This document shows positions 27,166 to 37,211 of a stretch of 64,000 nucleotides of DNA, in pieces. How positions within the stretch are numbered: the stretch's first letter is position 1; each line of letters starts with the position of its first letter. The DNA is taken from assembly GCA_002256345.1 (NCBI GenBank), contig NKIY01000003.1:558001-622000 (forward strand), in the 5' to 3' direction. Made by a program: the position numbers and the translations under genes. The notes under the pieces were generated by a model. The model saw only the letters and a list, made by a program, of their open reading frames with translations. It was not told where the DNA came from and did not search any database. This DNA is from Bradyrhizobiaceae bacterium PARB1. Lineage in GTDB: Bacteria; Pseudomonadota; Alphaproteobacteria; Rhizobiales; Xanthobacteraceae.

Positions 27166-29505
27166 GTGGCAAATATCAATCAGAAGATCGCAGACGAACT
27201 TGGCGTGCGCGAACAGCAGGTCGCGGCGACGGTGGAACTGCTCGACGGGGGTGCAACCGTGCCGTTCGTCGCGCGCTACCGCAAGGAAATCACCGGCGGT
27301 CTCGACGACGCGCAGCTGCGCACGCTGGAAGAGCGCCTGACCTATCTGCGCGAGCTGGAAGACCGCCGCAAGGTGATCCTGGAATCGGTGCGCGAGCAGG
27401 GCAAGCTCGATGCCACCGTCGAAGCCGCCATCATGACCGCCGACACCAAGGGCCGTCTCGAGGATATCTATCTGCCGTTCAAGCCGAAGCGCCGTACCAA
27501 AGCGGAGATCGCCAAGGAAGCCGGCCTCATGCCGCTGGCAGACATGCTGCTCGCCGAGCCACAGAACGATCCGAAGGTGGTGGCCGAAGCTTACGTCAAT
27601 GCCGACAAGCAGGTCGCCGACGTCACCGCCGCCCTCGATGGCGCGCGCGCGATCCTCGTCGAGCGTTTCGCAGAAGATGCTGACCTGATCGGCGCGCTCC
27701 GCGAGCAGATGTGGTCGAACGGCGTGATGGCCTCGAAGGTACGCGACGGCAAGAAGGCCGAAGGCGAGAAGTTCAAGGACTATTTCGATTTCTCCGAACC
27801 GCTGCACAAGCTGCCGTCGCATCGCGTGCTGGCGCTGTTCCGCGGCGAAAAGGAAGAAGTACTCGACCTCGCCATGCAGCCCGAGCCCGTGCCTGCAACA
27901 CCAGTACCGGCAACAACGCCAAGCTCGTATGAAATGAAGATCATGCAGCGCGTAGGTGTGTCGGACAAAGGCCGTCCAGGCGACAAGTGGCTGACCGACA
28001 CCGTGCGCTGGGCGTGGCGCACCAAGATTCAGGTGCACCTCAATATCGACCTGCGCATGCGCCTGTGGACCGCGGCGGAAGAAGAGGGCGTGCGCGTGTT
28101 CGCCTCCAATCTGCGCGACCTCTTGCTTGCTGCGCCCGCCGGCGCGCGCGTCACCATGGGTCTCGATCCCGGCTATCGCTCGGGCGTCAAGACCGCGATC
28201 ATCGATGCCACCGGCAAGGTGGTGGCGACCACCACGATCTATCCGCATGAGCCGCAGCGTGCATGGGATGCCTCGCTGGCGACCCTCGGCAAGCTCGCTG
28301 TGCAGCATAAGGTCGAGTTGATCGCCATCGGTAACGGCACCGCCTCGCGCGAGACCGACAAGCTCGCAAGCGACTTGCTGAAGCTGCTGCCGGATCTCAA
28401 GATGACCAAGATTGTGGTGTCGGAAGCCGGCGCGTCGGTTTATTCGGCCTCAGCTTTCGCCTCGGAAGAACTGCCGGAACTCGACGTGACGCTGCGCGGC
28501 GCCGTCTCCATCGCCCGCCGCCTGCAGGATCCGCTGGCGGAACTGGTGAAGATCGATCCGAAGGCGATCGGCGTCGGCCAATATCAGCACGATCTCGGCG
28601 AGAGCAAACTCGCGCGCTCGCTCGATGCCGTCGTCGAAGACTGCGTGAACGGCGTTGGCGTCGATCTCAACACCGCCTCGGCCCCACTGCTGGCGCGCGT
28701 GTCGGGCATCGGCACCGGTCTCGCGCAGAGCATCGTGCAGCACCGCGATGCCAATGGCCCGTTCAAGTCGCGCAAGGGGCTCAAGGACGTGCCGCGTCTC
28801 GGGCCGAAGGCGTTCGAGCAATGCGCAGGCTTCCTGCGCATCAATGACAGCGAAGACCCGCTCGATAAGTCAGGCGTGCATCCGGAAGCCTATCCGCTGG
28901 TGCGCAAGATCATCGAGGCCACCAAGAGCGACATCCATGCGCTGATCGGCAATGCCGAGGTGTTGCGAAAAGTGCAGCCGAAGAGCTTTGTCGATGACAC
29001 GTTCGGTCTGCCGACGGTCACCGATATCCTGAAGGAACTCGAGAAGCCCGGCCGCGATCCCCGCCCTGCCTTCAAGGCGGCAGTGTTCATGGAAGGCGTC
29101 GAGAAGGTCTCGGATCTCAAGCCCGGCATGATCCTCGAAGGCACCGTCACCAATGTCGCCGCCTTCGGCGCCTTTGTCGATGTCGGCGTGCATCAGGACG
29201 GCCTCGTGCACATCTCGGCGATGTCCAAGACGTTCATCAAGGACCCGCGCGAGGTGGTGAAGCCCGGCGATATCGTCAAGGTGAAGGTGCTCGAGGTCGA
29301 GGTCGATCGCAAGCGCATCGCGCTGTCGCTCCGCATGGACGATCCGATCGGCGCGAAGGCGGACCGCCCGAAGGCAGATCGCGGCCCGCGCTTCAGCGAG
29401 CGCAACATGACATCGCGCGCGCCGGGCAAGCCGGATGCCGGCGGCGGCGCATTTGCAGAAGCGATGCGACGCGCAGCCGAAAAGGGCACCGGCAAGGGGC
29501 GGTAG
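27166..29505 (+). CDS. tex: Tex transcription accessory / RNA-binding protein
   Basis: 779 aa from a GTG at 27166 with AAGGAA 10 bases upstream. Domains in order: Tex N-terminal helix-turn-helix-like region (1-190), a YqgF-like RNase H fold (from about 330, [18 protein letters not shown]), helix-hairpin-helix motifs (about 500-570, [18 protein letters not shown]) and an S1 RNA-binding domain (about 645-715, [20 protein letters not shown]). The tail is Arg/Gly-rich. The protein binds nucleic acid and affects transcript processing. The 247-bp gap upstream holds the divergent promoters of tex and yegD; no structure stood out there. Confidence 0.95.
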   Translation: MANINQKIADELGVREQQVAATVELLDGGATVPFVARYRKEITGGLDDAQLRTLEERLTYLRELEDRRKVILESVREQGKLDATVEAAIMTADTKGRLEDIYLPFKPKRRTKAEIAKEAGLMPLADMLLAEPQNDPKVVAEAYVNADKQVADVTAALDGARAILVERFAEDADLIGALREQMWSNGVMASKVRDGKKAEGEKFKDYFDFSEPLHKLPSHRVLALFRGEKEEVLDLAMQPEPVPATPVPATTPSSYEMKIMQRVGVSDKGRPGDKWLTDTVRWAWRTKIQVHLNIDLRMRLWTAAEEEGVRVFASNLRDLLLAAPAGARVTMGLDPGYRSGVKTAIIDATGKVVATTTIYPHEPQRAWDASLATLGKLAVQHKVELIAIGNGTASRETDKLASDLLKLLPDLKMTKIVVSEAGASVYSASAFASEELPELDVTLRGAVSIARRLQDPLAELVKIDPKAIGVGQYQHDLGESKLARSLDAVVEDCVNGVGVDLNTASAPLLARVSGIGTGLAQSIVQHRDANGPFKSRKGLKDVPRLGPKAFEQCAGFLRINDSEDPLDKSGVHPEAYPLVRKIIEATKSDIHALIGNAEVLRKVQPKSFVDDTFGLPTVTDILKELEKPGRDPRPAFKAAVFMEGVEKVSDLKPGMILEGTVTNVAAFGAFVDVGVHQDGLVHISAMSKTFIKDPREVVKPGDIVKVKVLEVEVDRKRIALSLRMDDPIGAKADRPKADRGPRFSERNMTSRAPGKPDAGGGAFAEAMRRAAEKGTGKGR

Positions 29506-29521
29506 TTCCCGCGCTCCTCCT

Positions 29522-29638
29522 GTCGTCCCGGCGAAAGCCGGGACCGATAGCTTCCGGTCCGGCTTGACGGATCGTGGAAGCCACGAGCGCAGTTTCTACT
29601 CGCGGTGTGTTTGGATCCCCGCTTTCGCGGGGATGACA
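29522..29638. repeat. REP-like element, family 2, copy B
   Basis: GTCGTCCCGGCGAAAGCCGG starts at 29522 and a related inverted arm GGATCCCCGCTTTCGCGG lies at 29613 onward, ending in GGATGAC. Same layout as 18233-18354. It lies between the convergent tex and amidase stops and could act as a transcription barrier. Confidence 0.8.
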
Positions 29639-29651
29639 CCGGAGATTGTCG

Positions 29652-30830
29652 TCAGACCTTACCTAGTGCGACCGCCAGCGCCAGCAGATCCTCATCGCAA
29701 TCGCGCGCGCCCATGATCGACAGACCGATCGGGCAATCGTCGAGCTTCGCCACCGGCATCGACAATTGCGGCGTACCGGCATGGCCGGCGACGCAGAGCA
29801 GTTCGATGGCCCGGGCGCGGAAAACATCGAGCTCGGCATCGGGCGTGGCGCGCAGTGGGGCGATGCCGGGCACCGTCGGCAGCACCAGCACGGCATCGCC
29901 CGCGAGAAGCACATTCATCCTCTCGATGATCGCCGCGCGTACCGGCTTCGCTGCAGCGATCTCCGCAGGATCCATCACCGCTGCCGCCGCAAAGCGCTCC
30001 TTCACACCGGGGCCGAGCTGCGGCTTCACCGCCGAAATCCACGCGCCATGGGCGGCCCAGGCCTCTTCCGACTGCAGCACGCGAAATGCGTTGCGCCAGG
30101 CATCGCGCTCGCCGCCAGCGACATCCACCTCTTCGCTCGTGCCGACAATCGCCTTGAGGCGCTCGACCGACGGCTGCAGAGCGTGGCGCGCCTTTTCATC
30201 CACCGCCGCGAACAGATCGCGGGCGATCAGCAAACGCTTTGGCGGGCGCGACGCGCGGACGCCATCGAGCAGCACATCGCCGACCTGCTGCATCAACTCG
30301 GGCGAGCGCGCAAACCAGCCAGCCACATCATAGCTTGGCGCCAAGGGTACGGCGGCGTCGAGCGGGATGCGGCCATGGGTGGTTCGGATGCCATAGATGC
30401 CGCAATAGCTCGCAGGCAACCGCACCGAACCGCCAGTATCCGAGCCAATGGCGAAATCGACCAGCGAACCCGCTGTTGCAGCCGCCGAACCACTGGACGA
30501 GCCGCCGGGAATACGGCCCGGCGCCGCCGGATTGATCGGCGTACCGTAATGCGCGTTCTCGCCATTCAGGCTCCAGGCGAGTTCATCCGTATGCGTCTTG
30601 CCGACCAGTTTCGCACCCGCCTGCAATAGACGATCGGCAATCGGTGTAGATTTGGTCGGCACCGGATGGGTCGCCAGCCATTCCGGATTGCCGGCGCCGG
30701 TCGGCGTGCCAGCGAGATCGAAGAAGTCTTTCAGCGCAAATGTCAGCCCGGACAGCGCGCCCTGTTTCGTCGGCAGCACCTCGACGCGGCCATGGTCCAC
30801 GAAGGCATTAAGCGTGTCGTCGATCGGCAT
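29652..30830 (-). CDS. Amidase (amidase-signature family)
   Basis: 392 aa, short for the family. The Ser-cisSer-Lys triad is visible: Lys34 in FALKDF, Ser111 in GGSSSGS and Ser135 in SDTGGS, with the 24-residue spacing seen in fatty acid amide hydrolase. It hydrolyses a C-N amide bond of an unknown substrate. It is followed upstream on the same strand by a cytosine-deaminase-like hydrolase (20 bp gap), suggesting breakdown of a nitrogen heterocycle or amide compound. Confidence 0.88.
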   Translation of the reverse strand: MPIDDTLNAFVDHGRVEVLPTKQGALSGLTFALKDFFDLAGTPTGAGNPEWLATHPVPTKSTPIADRLLQAGAKLVGKTHTDELAWSLNGENAHYGTPINPAAPGRIPGGSSSGSAAATAGSLVDFAIGSDTGGSVRLPASYCGIYGIRTTHGRIPLDAAVPLAPSYDVAGWFARSPELMQQVGDVLLDGVRASRPPKRLLIARDLFAAVDEKARHALQPSVERLKAIVGTSEEVDVAGGERDAWRNAFRVLQSEEAWAAHGAWISAVKPQLGPGVKERFAAAAVMDPAEIAAAKPVRAAIIERMNVLLAGDAVLVLPTVPGIAPLRATPDAELDVFRARAIELLCVAGHAGTPQLSMPVAKLDDCPIGLSIMGARDCDEDLLALAVALGKV

Positions 30831-30849
30831 CGAAATCCCCTTCTGTCAG

Positions 30850-32085
30850 TCACACAGGCTTCAGCACGCTCGCCGCTGGCCGGACAAAAGTGCGAATGCC
30901 TTTCTTGAAGCCGAACAACGGCTGCGCAATCTCGCATACCGCCTCAAGCTTGGTCTCGCAATCCAGCGCCACCAGATCCGCCGGCAACCCGACGGCGATG
31001 CCGTAATCCGTCGCATTGAGAAGTCTTGCGGATGCCGACGTCACCATGTCCAGACAATCGGCGAGATCTTCGTCGCGGCCGATCTGCGCGACATTGGCAT
31101 AGAGATTGACCATGCGGATCAGCGACACATCACCGAAGGGTGTGAAGGGATTCAGCACGTTGTTGGTGGAGACATTCGCATTGACACCGAGCGCACGAAG
31201 CTTGTGCGCCTGGGTCACGCCGCGTGGAACGTTGTGGTCGAGGTCACGTCCGGTGAGGAACAGATCGGTGGCCGGCAACACGGTGACGGCAACACCGGCA
31301 TCGGCAAGCCGCCGTGCCGCAGCTTCGAAATCCGCTGATGGCATGGCCGAAAGTTTTGTGGCATGTCCGATCGCAACACGCCCGCCCCAGCCGGCCGCCT
31401 CGGTCTGCCGGCAGACTTCGGCAAAATCCGCACGCGAGGGATCGAGATCGAAGTCGAGGTGGAAATCGATATCGACATCGAACTCCCGCGCCATCGCAAA
31501 GATTCTTGCGATCTGACCGTGGGAGTCCCTGTCCATATAGGGCACCCCGCCGATCACATCGGCTCCGTCGCGCATGGCAGCGAGCATGACTTCTTCGCAA
31601 CCGGGATCGTCAAGCAGCCCTTCTTGCGGAAACACGCAGAGCTGCAGGTCGATCGCCCAAGCATAGTCTCTCTTGAGCTGCTTGAGCGCCCGAAAGCTGG
31701 TGAGGCCGACGCGCGGATCGACCTCCACATGCGTACGCATCCGGTTCGTCCCGTGGGTGATCGCTTTCTCCAGCGTCCGCGCGGCGCGTTGATAGACGTC
31801 CTCCTCCGTGAAGTCGCGCTTCGCCTTCGCGACTTCGGCCACCGCCTCATCGAGCGTGCCACGCTCGCAATTGCAGCGGCCGAGCAGGCAGGACTTGTCG
31901 AGATGCAGATGCGTCTCGACAAAGCCGGGCATCACCAGCCGACCCTGCAGATTCTGATCCGGCGCATCGCCCTTCGGCAGCCCGACCTCGATGGCGGCAA
32001 AGCGGCCATCCCTGATGCCGATATCGAACGAACCGCCGGGCCGGTCCGCGATACGGGCATTGCGTAGAATGAGGTCGAACGTCAT
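30850..32085 (-). CDS. Amidohydrolase, cytosine deaminase-like
   Basis: 411 aa from the ATG at 32085, with AGGAG upstream; the longer frame starting at 32169 has no ribosome site. A metal-dependent TIM-barrel amidohydrolase with HLHLDK (His59 and His61 as metal ligands), a later His in RTHVEVD, and the C-terminal composite beta-sandwich. The N-terminal pattern DLILRNARI is typical of the CodA-like subgroup. It probably deaminates or hydrolyses a cyclic amide/amidine. It is paired with the amidase. Confidence 0.82.
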   Translation of the reverse strand: MTFDLILRNARIADRPGGSFDIGIRDGRFAAIEVGLPKGDAPDQNLQGRLVMPGFVETHLHLDKSCLLGRCNCERGTLDEAVAEVAKAKRDFTEEDVYQRAARTLEKAITHGTNRMRTHVEVDPRVGLTSFRALKQLKRDYAWAIDLQLCVFPQEGLLDDPGCEEVMLAAMRDGADVIGGVPYMDRDSHGQIARIFAMAREFDVDIDFHLDFDLDPSRADFAEVCRQTEAAGWGGRVAIGHATKLSAMPSADFEAAARRLADAGVAVTVLPATDLFLTGRDLDHNVPRGVTQAHKLRALGVNANVSTNNVLNPFTPFGDVSLIRMVNLYANVAQIGRDEDLADCLDMVTSASARLLNATDYGIAVGLPADLVALDCETKLEAVCEIAQPLFGFKKGIRTFVRPAASVLKPV

Positions 32086-32346
32086 GGGGGCTCCTGAAGG
32101 GATCGCGCGGCCGACCGTTCTTACAGCTAGCCCAGTCAAACCCAAAGCAAGAGATACGCCAATACGCATGCGATCAAGAAGCAGAATAATGCATTGAAAT
32201 TAAAAGGAATATATCTAGGTGCGCAGCCGTCTCCCGCCCAATATTCAGGCTCTCCGATCATAAAGTGCATACAATTTAGGACGTCTCATGAATGCAATTC
32301 GACGACCGGCCTGTTAGGATGGATCATCATCTGCAGGAGACAACCG

Positions 32347-32775
32347 ATGTCGCACCCATCCGCCCACGCGCCCCTCGCTAACGACCCGGCCGATGCCGCC
32401 GCTTTGGTCGAGCGTTTTCTGGTCGCATCGATGATCCCCGATCCCGAGACCGCCGGGACCTTCATGTCGGCGAATGTGGACATCACCTTCACCGGCGGAC
32501 GCAAGTTCAGGCATCCGCGCGACGCCACCGCGTTCAACGCCATGCGCTACAAATGGGTGAAGAAGAAGATGGAGCGCACCGACGTTGCGCCCGGAGAGGC
32601 AGAGACGGTCGTCTACAACACCGGCACGCTCTACGGCGAATGGCATGACGGCACCAAATTCGAAGGCAATCGCTATGTTGATCGCTTCGTGGTGCGCGAT
32701 GGCAAGATCGTCAAGATGGATGTCTGGAACGACAGCGCCGAGCGCATTCTCGTCCGCATGGATATCGAGGCCTGA
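32347..32775 (+). CDS. SnoaL/NTF2-like protein
   Basis: 142 aa from the ATG at 32347, with GGAGACAACC upstream. An alpha-beta cone fold of the SnoaL/NTF2 type, with a hydrophobic pocket built from YKWVKKK, TVVYNTGTLYGEW and the C-terminal VVRDGKIVKMDVWND. Members include isomerases and dehydratases as well as proteins of unknown role. It lies between the divergent amidohydrolase and the convergent TctC-type protein gene, so it may belong to the same pathway. The 261-bp gap upstream (32086-32346) is AT-rich and holds the divergent promoters. Confidence 0.72.
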   Translation: MSHPSAHAPLANDPADAAALVERFLVASMIPDPETAGTFMSANVDITFTGGRKFRHPRDATAFNAMRYKWVKKKMERTDVAPGEAETVVYNTGTLYGEWHDGTKFEGNRYVDRFVVRDGKIVKMDVWNDSAERILVRMDIEA

Positions 32776-32820
32776 TAGAGGCTCATGAAAGCCGGCAGCA
32801 GACGCCGCCGGCTTTCCGCA

Positions 32821-33777
32821 TCACTTCTCTGTCTTGAGCAGCGCCATATTGGCGGCGACTTCCTTCACCACGAGGTCGTCGATCGCCTTCGGCTCCATGG
32901 GCATCGGCACAACACCCATTTTCTTCAGCGCCGTCTGCATCTCCGGTTTGGCCAGCAATTTGGTGCTGACATCGTAGAGCTTGTTGACGATCTCGCGCGG
33001 CGTTTTCGACGGCACAAATACACCGACCCAGGTGTTGCTCACCCCGTCCTTGAGACCGGCGTCAACCATCGAGGGTACATCCGGCAGATCGGCGCTACGC
33101 TCTGCAGTCGAGACCACCAGCGCCCGCACCTGTCCTTCGCGGATCAGCGGCAAGGCCGTGGCAGCCGGACAGAAATAGAAATCGATGCGACCGCCGAGAA
33201 TGTCGGTGATGACTTCGGGCCCACCACGATAAGGAACATGCGTCGCCTCGAAACCGCCGGCGCGGCGGAATTTCTCCGAGCTGATATGCACGGCACTGCC
33301 GACGCCCACCGAGCCGAAATTGATCGATGAGCCCTTGGTGCGCGCATCCTTCAGGAAATCATCCACGGTCTTCCAAGGCCGATCCTTTGGAATGATCATG
33401 ATGTTCGGGACCGAGCCGATCATGACCACGCCGGACAGATCTTTCGACGTGTCATAGGGCAGGTTTGCATTGATCGCCGGGGTGATGGTGAGTGCCGACG
33501 AATGCGCTATGATCGTGTAGCCGTCGGGATCCGACTTGGCGAGCGCGGCAGTGCCCACTGCCCCACCGCCACCGACGCGGTTTTCGACCACGATGGTTTG
33601 GCCGAGCTCGGGACCCAGTCGCTCGAAGAATGTGCGCGGCATGACGTCAGTCGCACTGCCGGGGCCGAAGGGAATGATGGCTTTGATCAAACGTGTCGGC
33701 CAGTTGGTATCGGCCTGCGCTGCGGTGCACATCAGTACACCGGCAACAACACACGACCATCGCAGAAACTTGTTCAT
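32821..33777 (-). CDS. TctC/Bug-type periplasmic solute-binding protein
   Basis: 318 aa from the ATG at 33777, with AGGAG upstream. Residues 1-22 are a signal peptide ending TAAQA. The mature N-terminus WPTRLIKAIIPFGPGSATD matches the Bug family, followed by the usual ENRVGGGGAVGT and HVPYRGGPE loops that form the ligand pocket. It is a second TctC-type protein in the window, again with no TctA or TctB gene next to it. It converges with the NTF2-like gene and may feed the amidase/amidohydrolase pathway. Confidence 0.88.
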   Translation of the reverse strand: MNKFLRWSCVVAGVLMCTAAQADTNWPTRLIKAIIPFGPGSATDVMPRTFFERLGPELGQTIVVENRVGGGGAVGTAALAKSDPDGYTIIAHSSALTITPAINANLPYDTSKDLSGVVMIGSVPNIMIIPKDRPWKTVDDFLKDARTKGSSINFGSVGVGSAVHISSEKFRRAGGFEATHVPYRGGPEVITDILGGRIDFYFCPAATALPLIREGQVRALVVSTAERSADLPDVPSMVDAGLKDGVSNTWVGVFVPSKTPREIVNKLYDVSTKLLAKPEMQTALKKMGVVPMPMEPKAIDDLVVKEVAANMALLKTEK

Positions 33778-33870
33778 TACGATCTCCTGCCGCGCCATTC
33801 GACGGAATGGTCGCCTCCACAGGAAATTAAAGCAAGAACCAGACCGGACGATCTTCAGCAGGACTGTCTT

Positions 33871-35223
33871 CTAGAACGACGCGCCCGCGCGCCGCTTCTT
33901 TTCCGGCATCTGCTCCGACTCTGCCGGCACCGGGCCGATGCGCAGCGCCGTGATCCGGTTGCGCTCACGACGCAGTACGCGGAATCGGAAATTATAGAAC
34001 GTAAAACTCTGTCCGCGTTCGGGAATCGAGCGTGCCTCGTGGATCACGAGGCCGGCAACGGTGACCGCCTCGTCATCCGGCAGATGCCAGTCCATCACGC
34101 GGTTGAGGTCGCGGATCGGCACCGAGCCATCCACCACGACAGAGCCATCGGCCTGCACACGCACGCCTGCGACGGCCACGTCGTGCTCATCGGAAATATC
34201 GCCGACGATCTCTTCCAGAAGATCTTCGAGCGTCACCATGCCTTCCACTTCGCCATACTCATCGACGACGAGTGCGAAGTGCGTCTTGCGGCGGCGGAAC
34301 GCCTTGAGCTGATCGGACAGTGGCCGCATCTCCGGAACGAACCACGGCGGCAAAGCGATGCTAGCGACATCGATCTTCGACGTATCGCCATCAGCGGCGC
34401 GGATCGCGCGCAAGAGATCCTTGGCATGCAGCACGCCGATGATGTTCTCCGGCTTCTCACGCCATAGCGGAATGCGTGTGTATTCCGTGGAGAGCACCTC
34501 GCGTACCAGCTCTTCCGAAGGAAGATCCGCATTCAGCGTGGTCATCGCCGTGCGATGAACCATCACGTCGGAGACGGCAAGATCGCCAAAGCGAAAGACA
34601 TTCTGGATATATTCGGCTTCACCGCTTTCGATGCCGCCATGTTCGGCCGACTGGCCGACAAGCCCTTCGATTTCCACGCCGGTGAGGATCTCATGCGGCG
34701 ATGCTTCCTGCACGCCCATCATTGCCAGCATGCCGCGCGAGGCAGCATTGAGCAGCCAGTTAAGAGGATAGAACAGCACATAGGATACGAAAAGCGGATA
34801 GGCGATCCATTGCGACACCGGCTCGGGCTGCCGAATGGCCAGTGTTTTCGGCACCTGCTCTCCGATCACGATATGCAGTGAGGAGAAGACGAGGAAGCCG
34901 GTAATGAACGAGGTGAAATGCAGCGCATGTTCGGACATGCCGAGCGGGATCAGCACCGGCTGCAACAGCGCCGCGACGGTCGGCTCGCCGACCCAGCCGA
35001 GGCCGAGCGAGGCCATGGTGATACCGAGTTGGCAGCAGGCCAGATAGGGCTCGATGTCGCCCATCATCCGCAGCAGCATCTGCGCGCCAAAACTATTGCG
35101 CTCCGCCATCGCCTTGACGCGGAAACCGCGGCTCTTCACCAGCGCAAATTCCGCCGCCACGTAGAAGGCATTGGCCGCAAGCAGGAAGACGGCGAGCAGG
35201 ATATTGACGGTGATCGAACTCAT
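33871..35223 (-). CDS. Hemolysin/CorC-type membrane protein with CBS domains
   Basis: 450 aa. The N-terminal DUF21/CNNM membrane domain covers about 1-190 (three to four helices, starting at VNILLAVFLLAANAFYVAAE, then PYLACCQLGITMASLGLGW). It is followed by a tandem CBS pair (about 215-335, ending VVDEYGEVEGMVTLEDLLEE) and a C-terminal CorC_HlyC domain (about 350-430). These proteins are implicated in Mg2+/Co2+ efflux or ion homeostasis at the inner membrane; the hemolysin name is historical. It is 33 bp downstream of aroB on the same strand. Confidence 0.88.
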   Translation of the reverse strand: MSSITVNILLAVFLLAANAFYVAAEFALVKSRGFRVKAMAERNSFGAQMLLRMMGDIEPYLACCQLGITMASLGLGWVGEPTVAALLQPVLIPLGMSEHALHFTSFITGFLVFSSLHIVIGEQVPKTLAIRQPEPVSQWIAYPLFVSYVLFYPLNWLLNAASRGMLAMMGVQEASPHEILTGVEIEGLVGQSAEHGGIESGEAEYIQNVFRFGDLAVSDVMVHRTAMTTLNADLPSEELVREVLSTEYTRIPLWREKPENIIGVLHAKDLLRAIRAADGDTSKIDVASIALPPWFVPEMRPLSDQLKAFRRRKTHFALVVDEYGEVEGMVTLEDLLEEIVGDISDEHDVAVAGVRVQADGSVVVDGSVPIRDLNRVMDWHLPDDEAVTVAGLVIHEARSIPERGQSFTFYNFRFRVLRRERNRITALRIGPVPAESEQMPEKKRRAGASF

Positions 35224-35256
35224 GGAATTCCCGTGATCGACGCGGGCGCGCCGATG

Positions 35257-36399
35257 CTAGTTCGAGAGCTTGCGATGCAAAAACTCGCGCACCGTAGCGG
35301 GATCGACGTCATTGGCAATGACAGCCTGGCCGATGGCCTGCAGCAGGATGAAAGTGAGCTTGCCGCGCTTCACCTTCTTGTCCTGCGCCATCAGCGCCAT
35401 CAGCCGGTCCGCGTCCGCGAGGCCTTCCTGCTGGAAGCCCGCGATATCCTGCAGGCGCGTCGGCAATCCCGCATCAGCGAGATGACGCTCGACGCGCACG
35501 GCGTCATCCGGCGCGATCATGCCGAGCTGCGCTGAAAACTCGGCGGCCAGCACCATGCCGATGGACACGCCCTCGCCGTGATAGAGCCGGTCGGAAAATC
35601 CGGTGACGGCTTCCAGCGCATGACCGAAAGTATGACCGAGATTGAGCAGCGCGCGCTCGCCATTCTCGCGCTCGTCGCGCGACACCACGCCAGCCTTGGC
35701 GCGGCACGAGGTGGCAATGGCATGTTCGCGCGCCGAGCCACCGCGCATGATGTCGGCGTGATTGGTCTCAAGCCAGGTAAAGAAGGCGGCATCTCCGAGC
35801 ACGCCATATTTGGCGACTTCCGCATAGCCGGCGCGGAACTGGCGCGGCGAGAGCGTATCGAGCACAGCGGTATCAGCGACGACCAGCACGGGCTGATGGA
35901 AGGCGCCGATGAGGTTCTTGCCCTGCGGCGAATTGATGCCGGTCTTGCCGCCGACCGAGGAGTCGACCTGCGCCAGCAGCGAGGTCGGCACCTGCACGAA
36001 ATCGACGCCACGGCGCAGGATCGACGCGGCAAAGCCAGCGAGATCGCCGACGACACCACCGCCCAGCGCAATGACGAGATCATTGCGCTCGATCTTCGCA
36101 GCAACAAGTGCTTCGGACACGGTCTCGAGGCCGACATAGCTCTTCGAGCCCTCGCCTTCCTCGACTGCGATGTGCGAGGTCGGGATGCCGGCTGCCGCCA
36201 GCGACTCTTCCGTCGCCTTCAACCAATGCCTGGCCACCGTCTTGTCGGTGACGATCGCCGTACGCACGCCCGGCCGAAGCGCGGCGATACGCGCACCGAG
36301 CGAGGGCAACACGTTGCGGCCGATGACGATGTCATAGGCGCGGTCGCCCAATCCCACATTGACGGTGATCGGATCGGAAGTCTTCAGCAGTGCAGTCAT
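35257..36399 (-). CDS. aroB: 3-dehydroquinate synthase
   Basis: 380 aa. NAD-binding segment GGGVVGDLAGFAASILRRG, then VPTSLLAQVDSSVGGKTGIN, and the zinc ligands in LNLGHTFGHALE. It converts DAHP to 3-dehydroquinate in the shikimate pathway. The ATG overlaps the aroK stop (ATGA), so the two are translationally coupled. Confidence 0.97.
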   Translation of the reverse strand: MTALLKTSDPITVNVGLGDRAYDIVIGRNVLPSLGARIAALRPGVRTAIVTDKTVARHWLKATEESLAAAGIPTSHIAVEEGEGSKSYVGLETVSEALVAAKIERNDLVIALGGGVVGDLAGFAASILRRGVDFVQVPTSLLAQVDSSVGGKTGINSPQGKNLIGAFHQPVLVVADTAVLDTLSPRQFRAGYAEVAKYGVLGDAAFFTWLETNHADIMRGGSAREHAIATSCRAKAGVVSRDERENGERALLNLGHTFGHALEAVTGFSDRLYHGEGVSIGMVLAAEFSAQLGMIAPDDAVRVERHLADAGLPTRLQDIAGFQQEGLADADRLMALMAQDKKVKRGKLTFILLQAIGQAVIANDVDPATVREFLHRKLSN

Positions 36400-37037
36400 A
36401 AAATCGGGCTCAGGGGATCGCCGGCCGGCGTCGTGATCGCAGATGCCGGATGCGGGCGGAACAGATGCTCATGCAGCGCGACGATCGCCTCGTCGACAAT
36501 CTTCTCATGCGGCACGTCGCGGGAATCGATGATGATGTCGGTCTGCGCGTAAAACGGATGCCGCGCCTCGATCAGCCGCGCGATCGTGCCTGCGGGATCC
36601 GGCGTCTTCAGCAGCGGACGATTTTCGCGCTTCTTGACCCGGCGCAGGATCACATCGGCATCCGCCTTCAGCCACAGCGAGATCGCCTTGTCGTGGATGC
36701 GCTGGCGGGTTTCGTCCCGCATGAACGCTCCGCCCCCCGTGGCCAGCAGGATCGGCCCGCCCTCAAGCAGGCGCGCGATCACGCGCGCCTCGCCGTCGCG
36801 GAAATGCGGCTCGCCGTGCACCTCGAAGATGTCGGGGATCGACATGCCGGCCGCCGCCTCGATCTCGTTGTCGGCATCGACAAAGGGTAGCCGCAGCCGC
36901 ATCGCCATGCGGCGGCCGATGGTGGATTTTCCCGCCCCCATCATGCCCACCAGCACGACGGCACGCCGCCCCAGCGCCGCGACGATCGCGGCCTCCTGGG
37001 AGGTGTCGGCCAGAGCTGGCAAAGCGGTCTCGGACAT
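36396..37037 (-). CDS. aroK: Shikimate kinase
   Basis: 213 aa from the ATG at 37037. The N-terminal 25 residues are an extension before the P-loop GMMGAGKSTIGRRMA (about 31-45). The shikimate-binding region DADNEIE is followed by LATGGGAF and the lid RRVKKRENRPLL. It phosphorylates shikimate at the 3-hydroxyl. The start lacks a strong ribosome site, so an upstream start is possible. It forms an operon with aroB and the CBS-domain transporter. Confidence 0.93.
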   Translation of the reverse strand: MSETALPALADTSQEAAIVAALGRRAVVLVGMMGAGKSTIGRRMAMRLRLPFVDADNEIEAAAGMSIPDIFEVHGEPHFRDGEARVIARLLEGGPILLATGGGAFMRDETRQRIHDKAISLWLKADADVILRRVKKRENRPLLKTPDPAGTIARLIEARHPFYAQTDIIIDSRDVPHEKIVDEAIVALHEHLFRPHPASAITTPAGDPLSPIL

Positions 37038-37211
37038 CAGAAAAACGCTCGTAAAATCAGTGGGCGACAATGCATCGCAGCGGTTTGCCCCATTCCCGTC
37101 ACCTATACTACCCCCGAAGGCAGCGTTGCCAGCACCTCGTGCAATCTGTATCCGAACGTGGTCACCGCCGTCGGCGGGTCCGAATCGCCCCATCCGCAGA
37201 GTTCCCGATCC

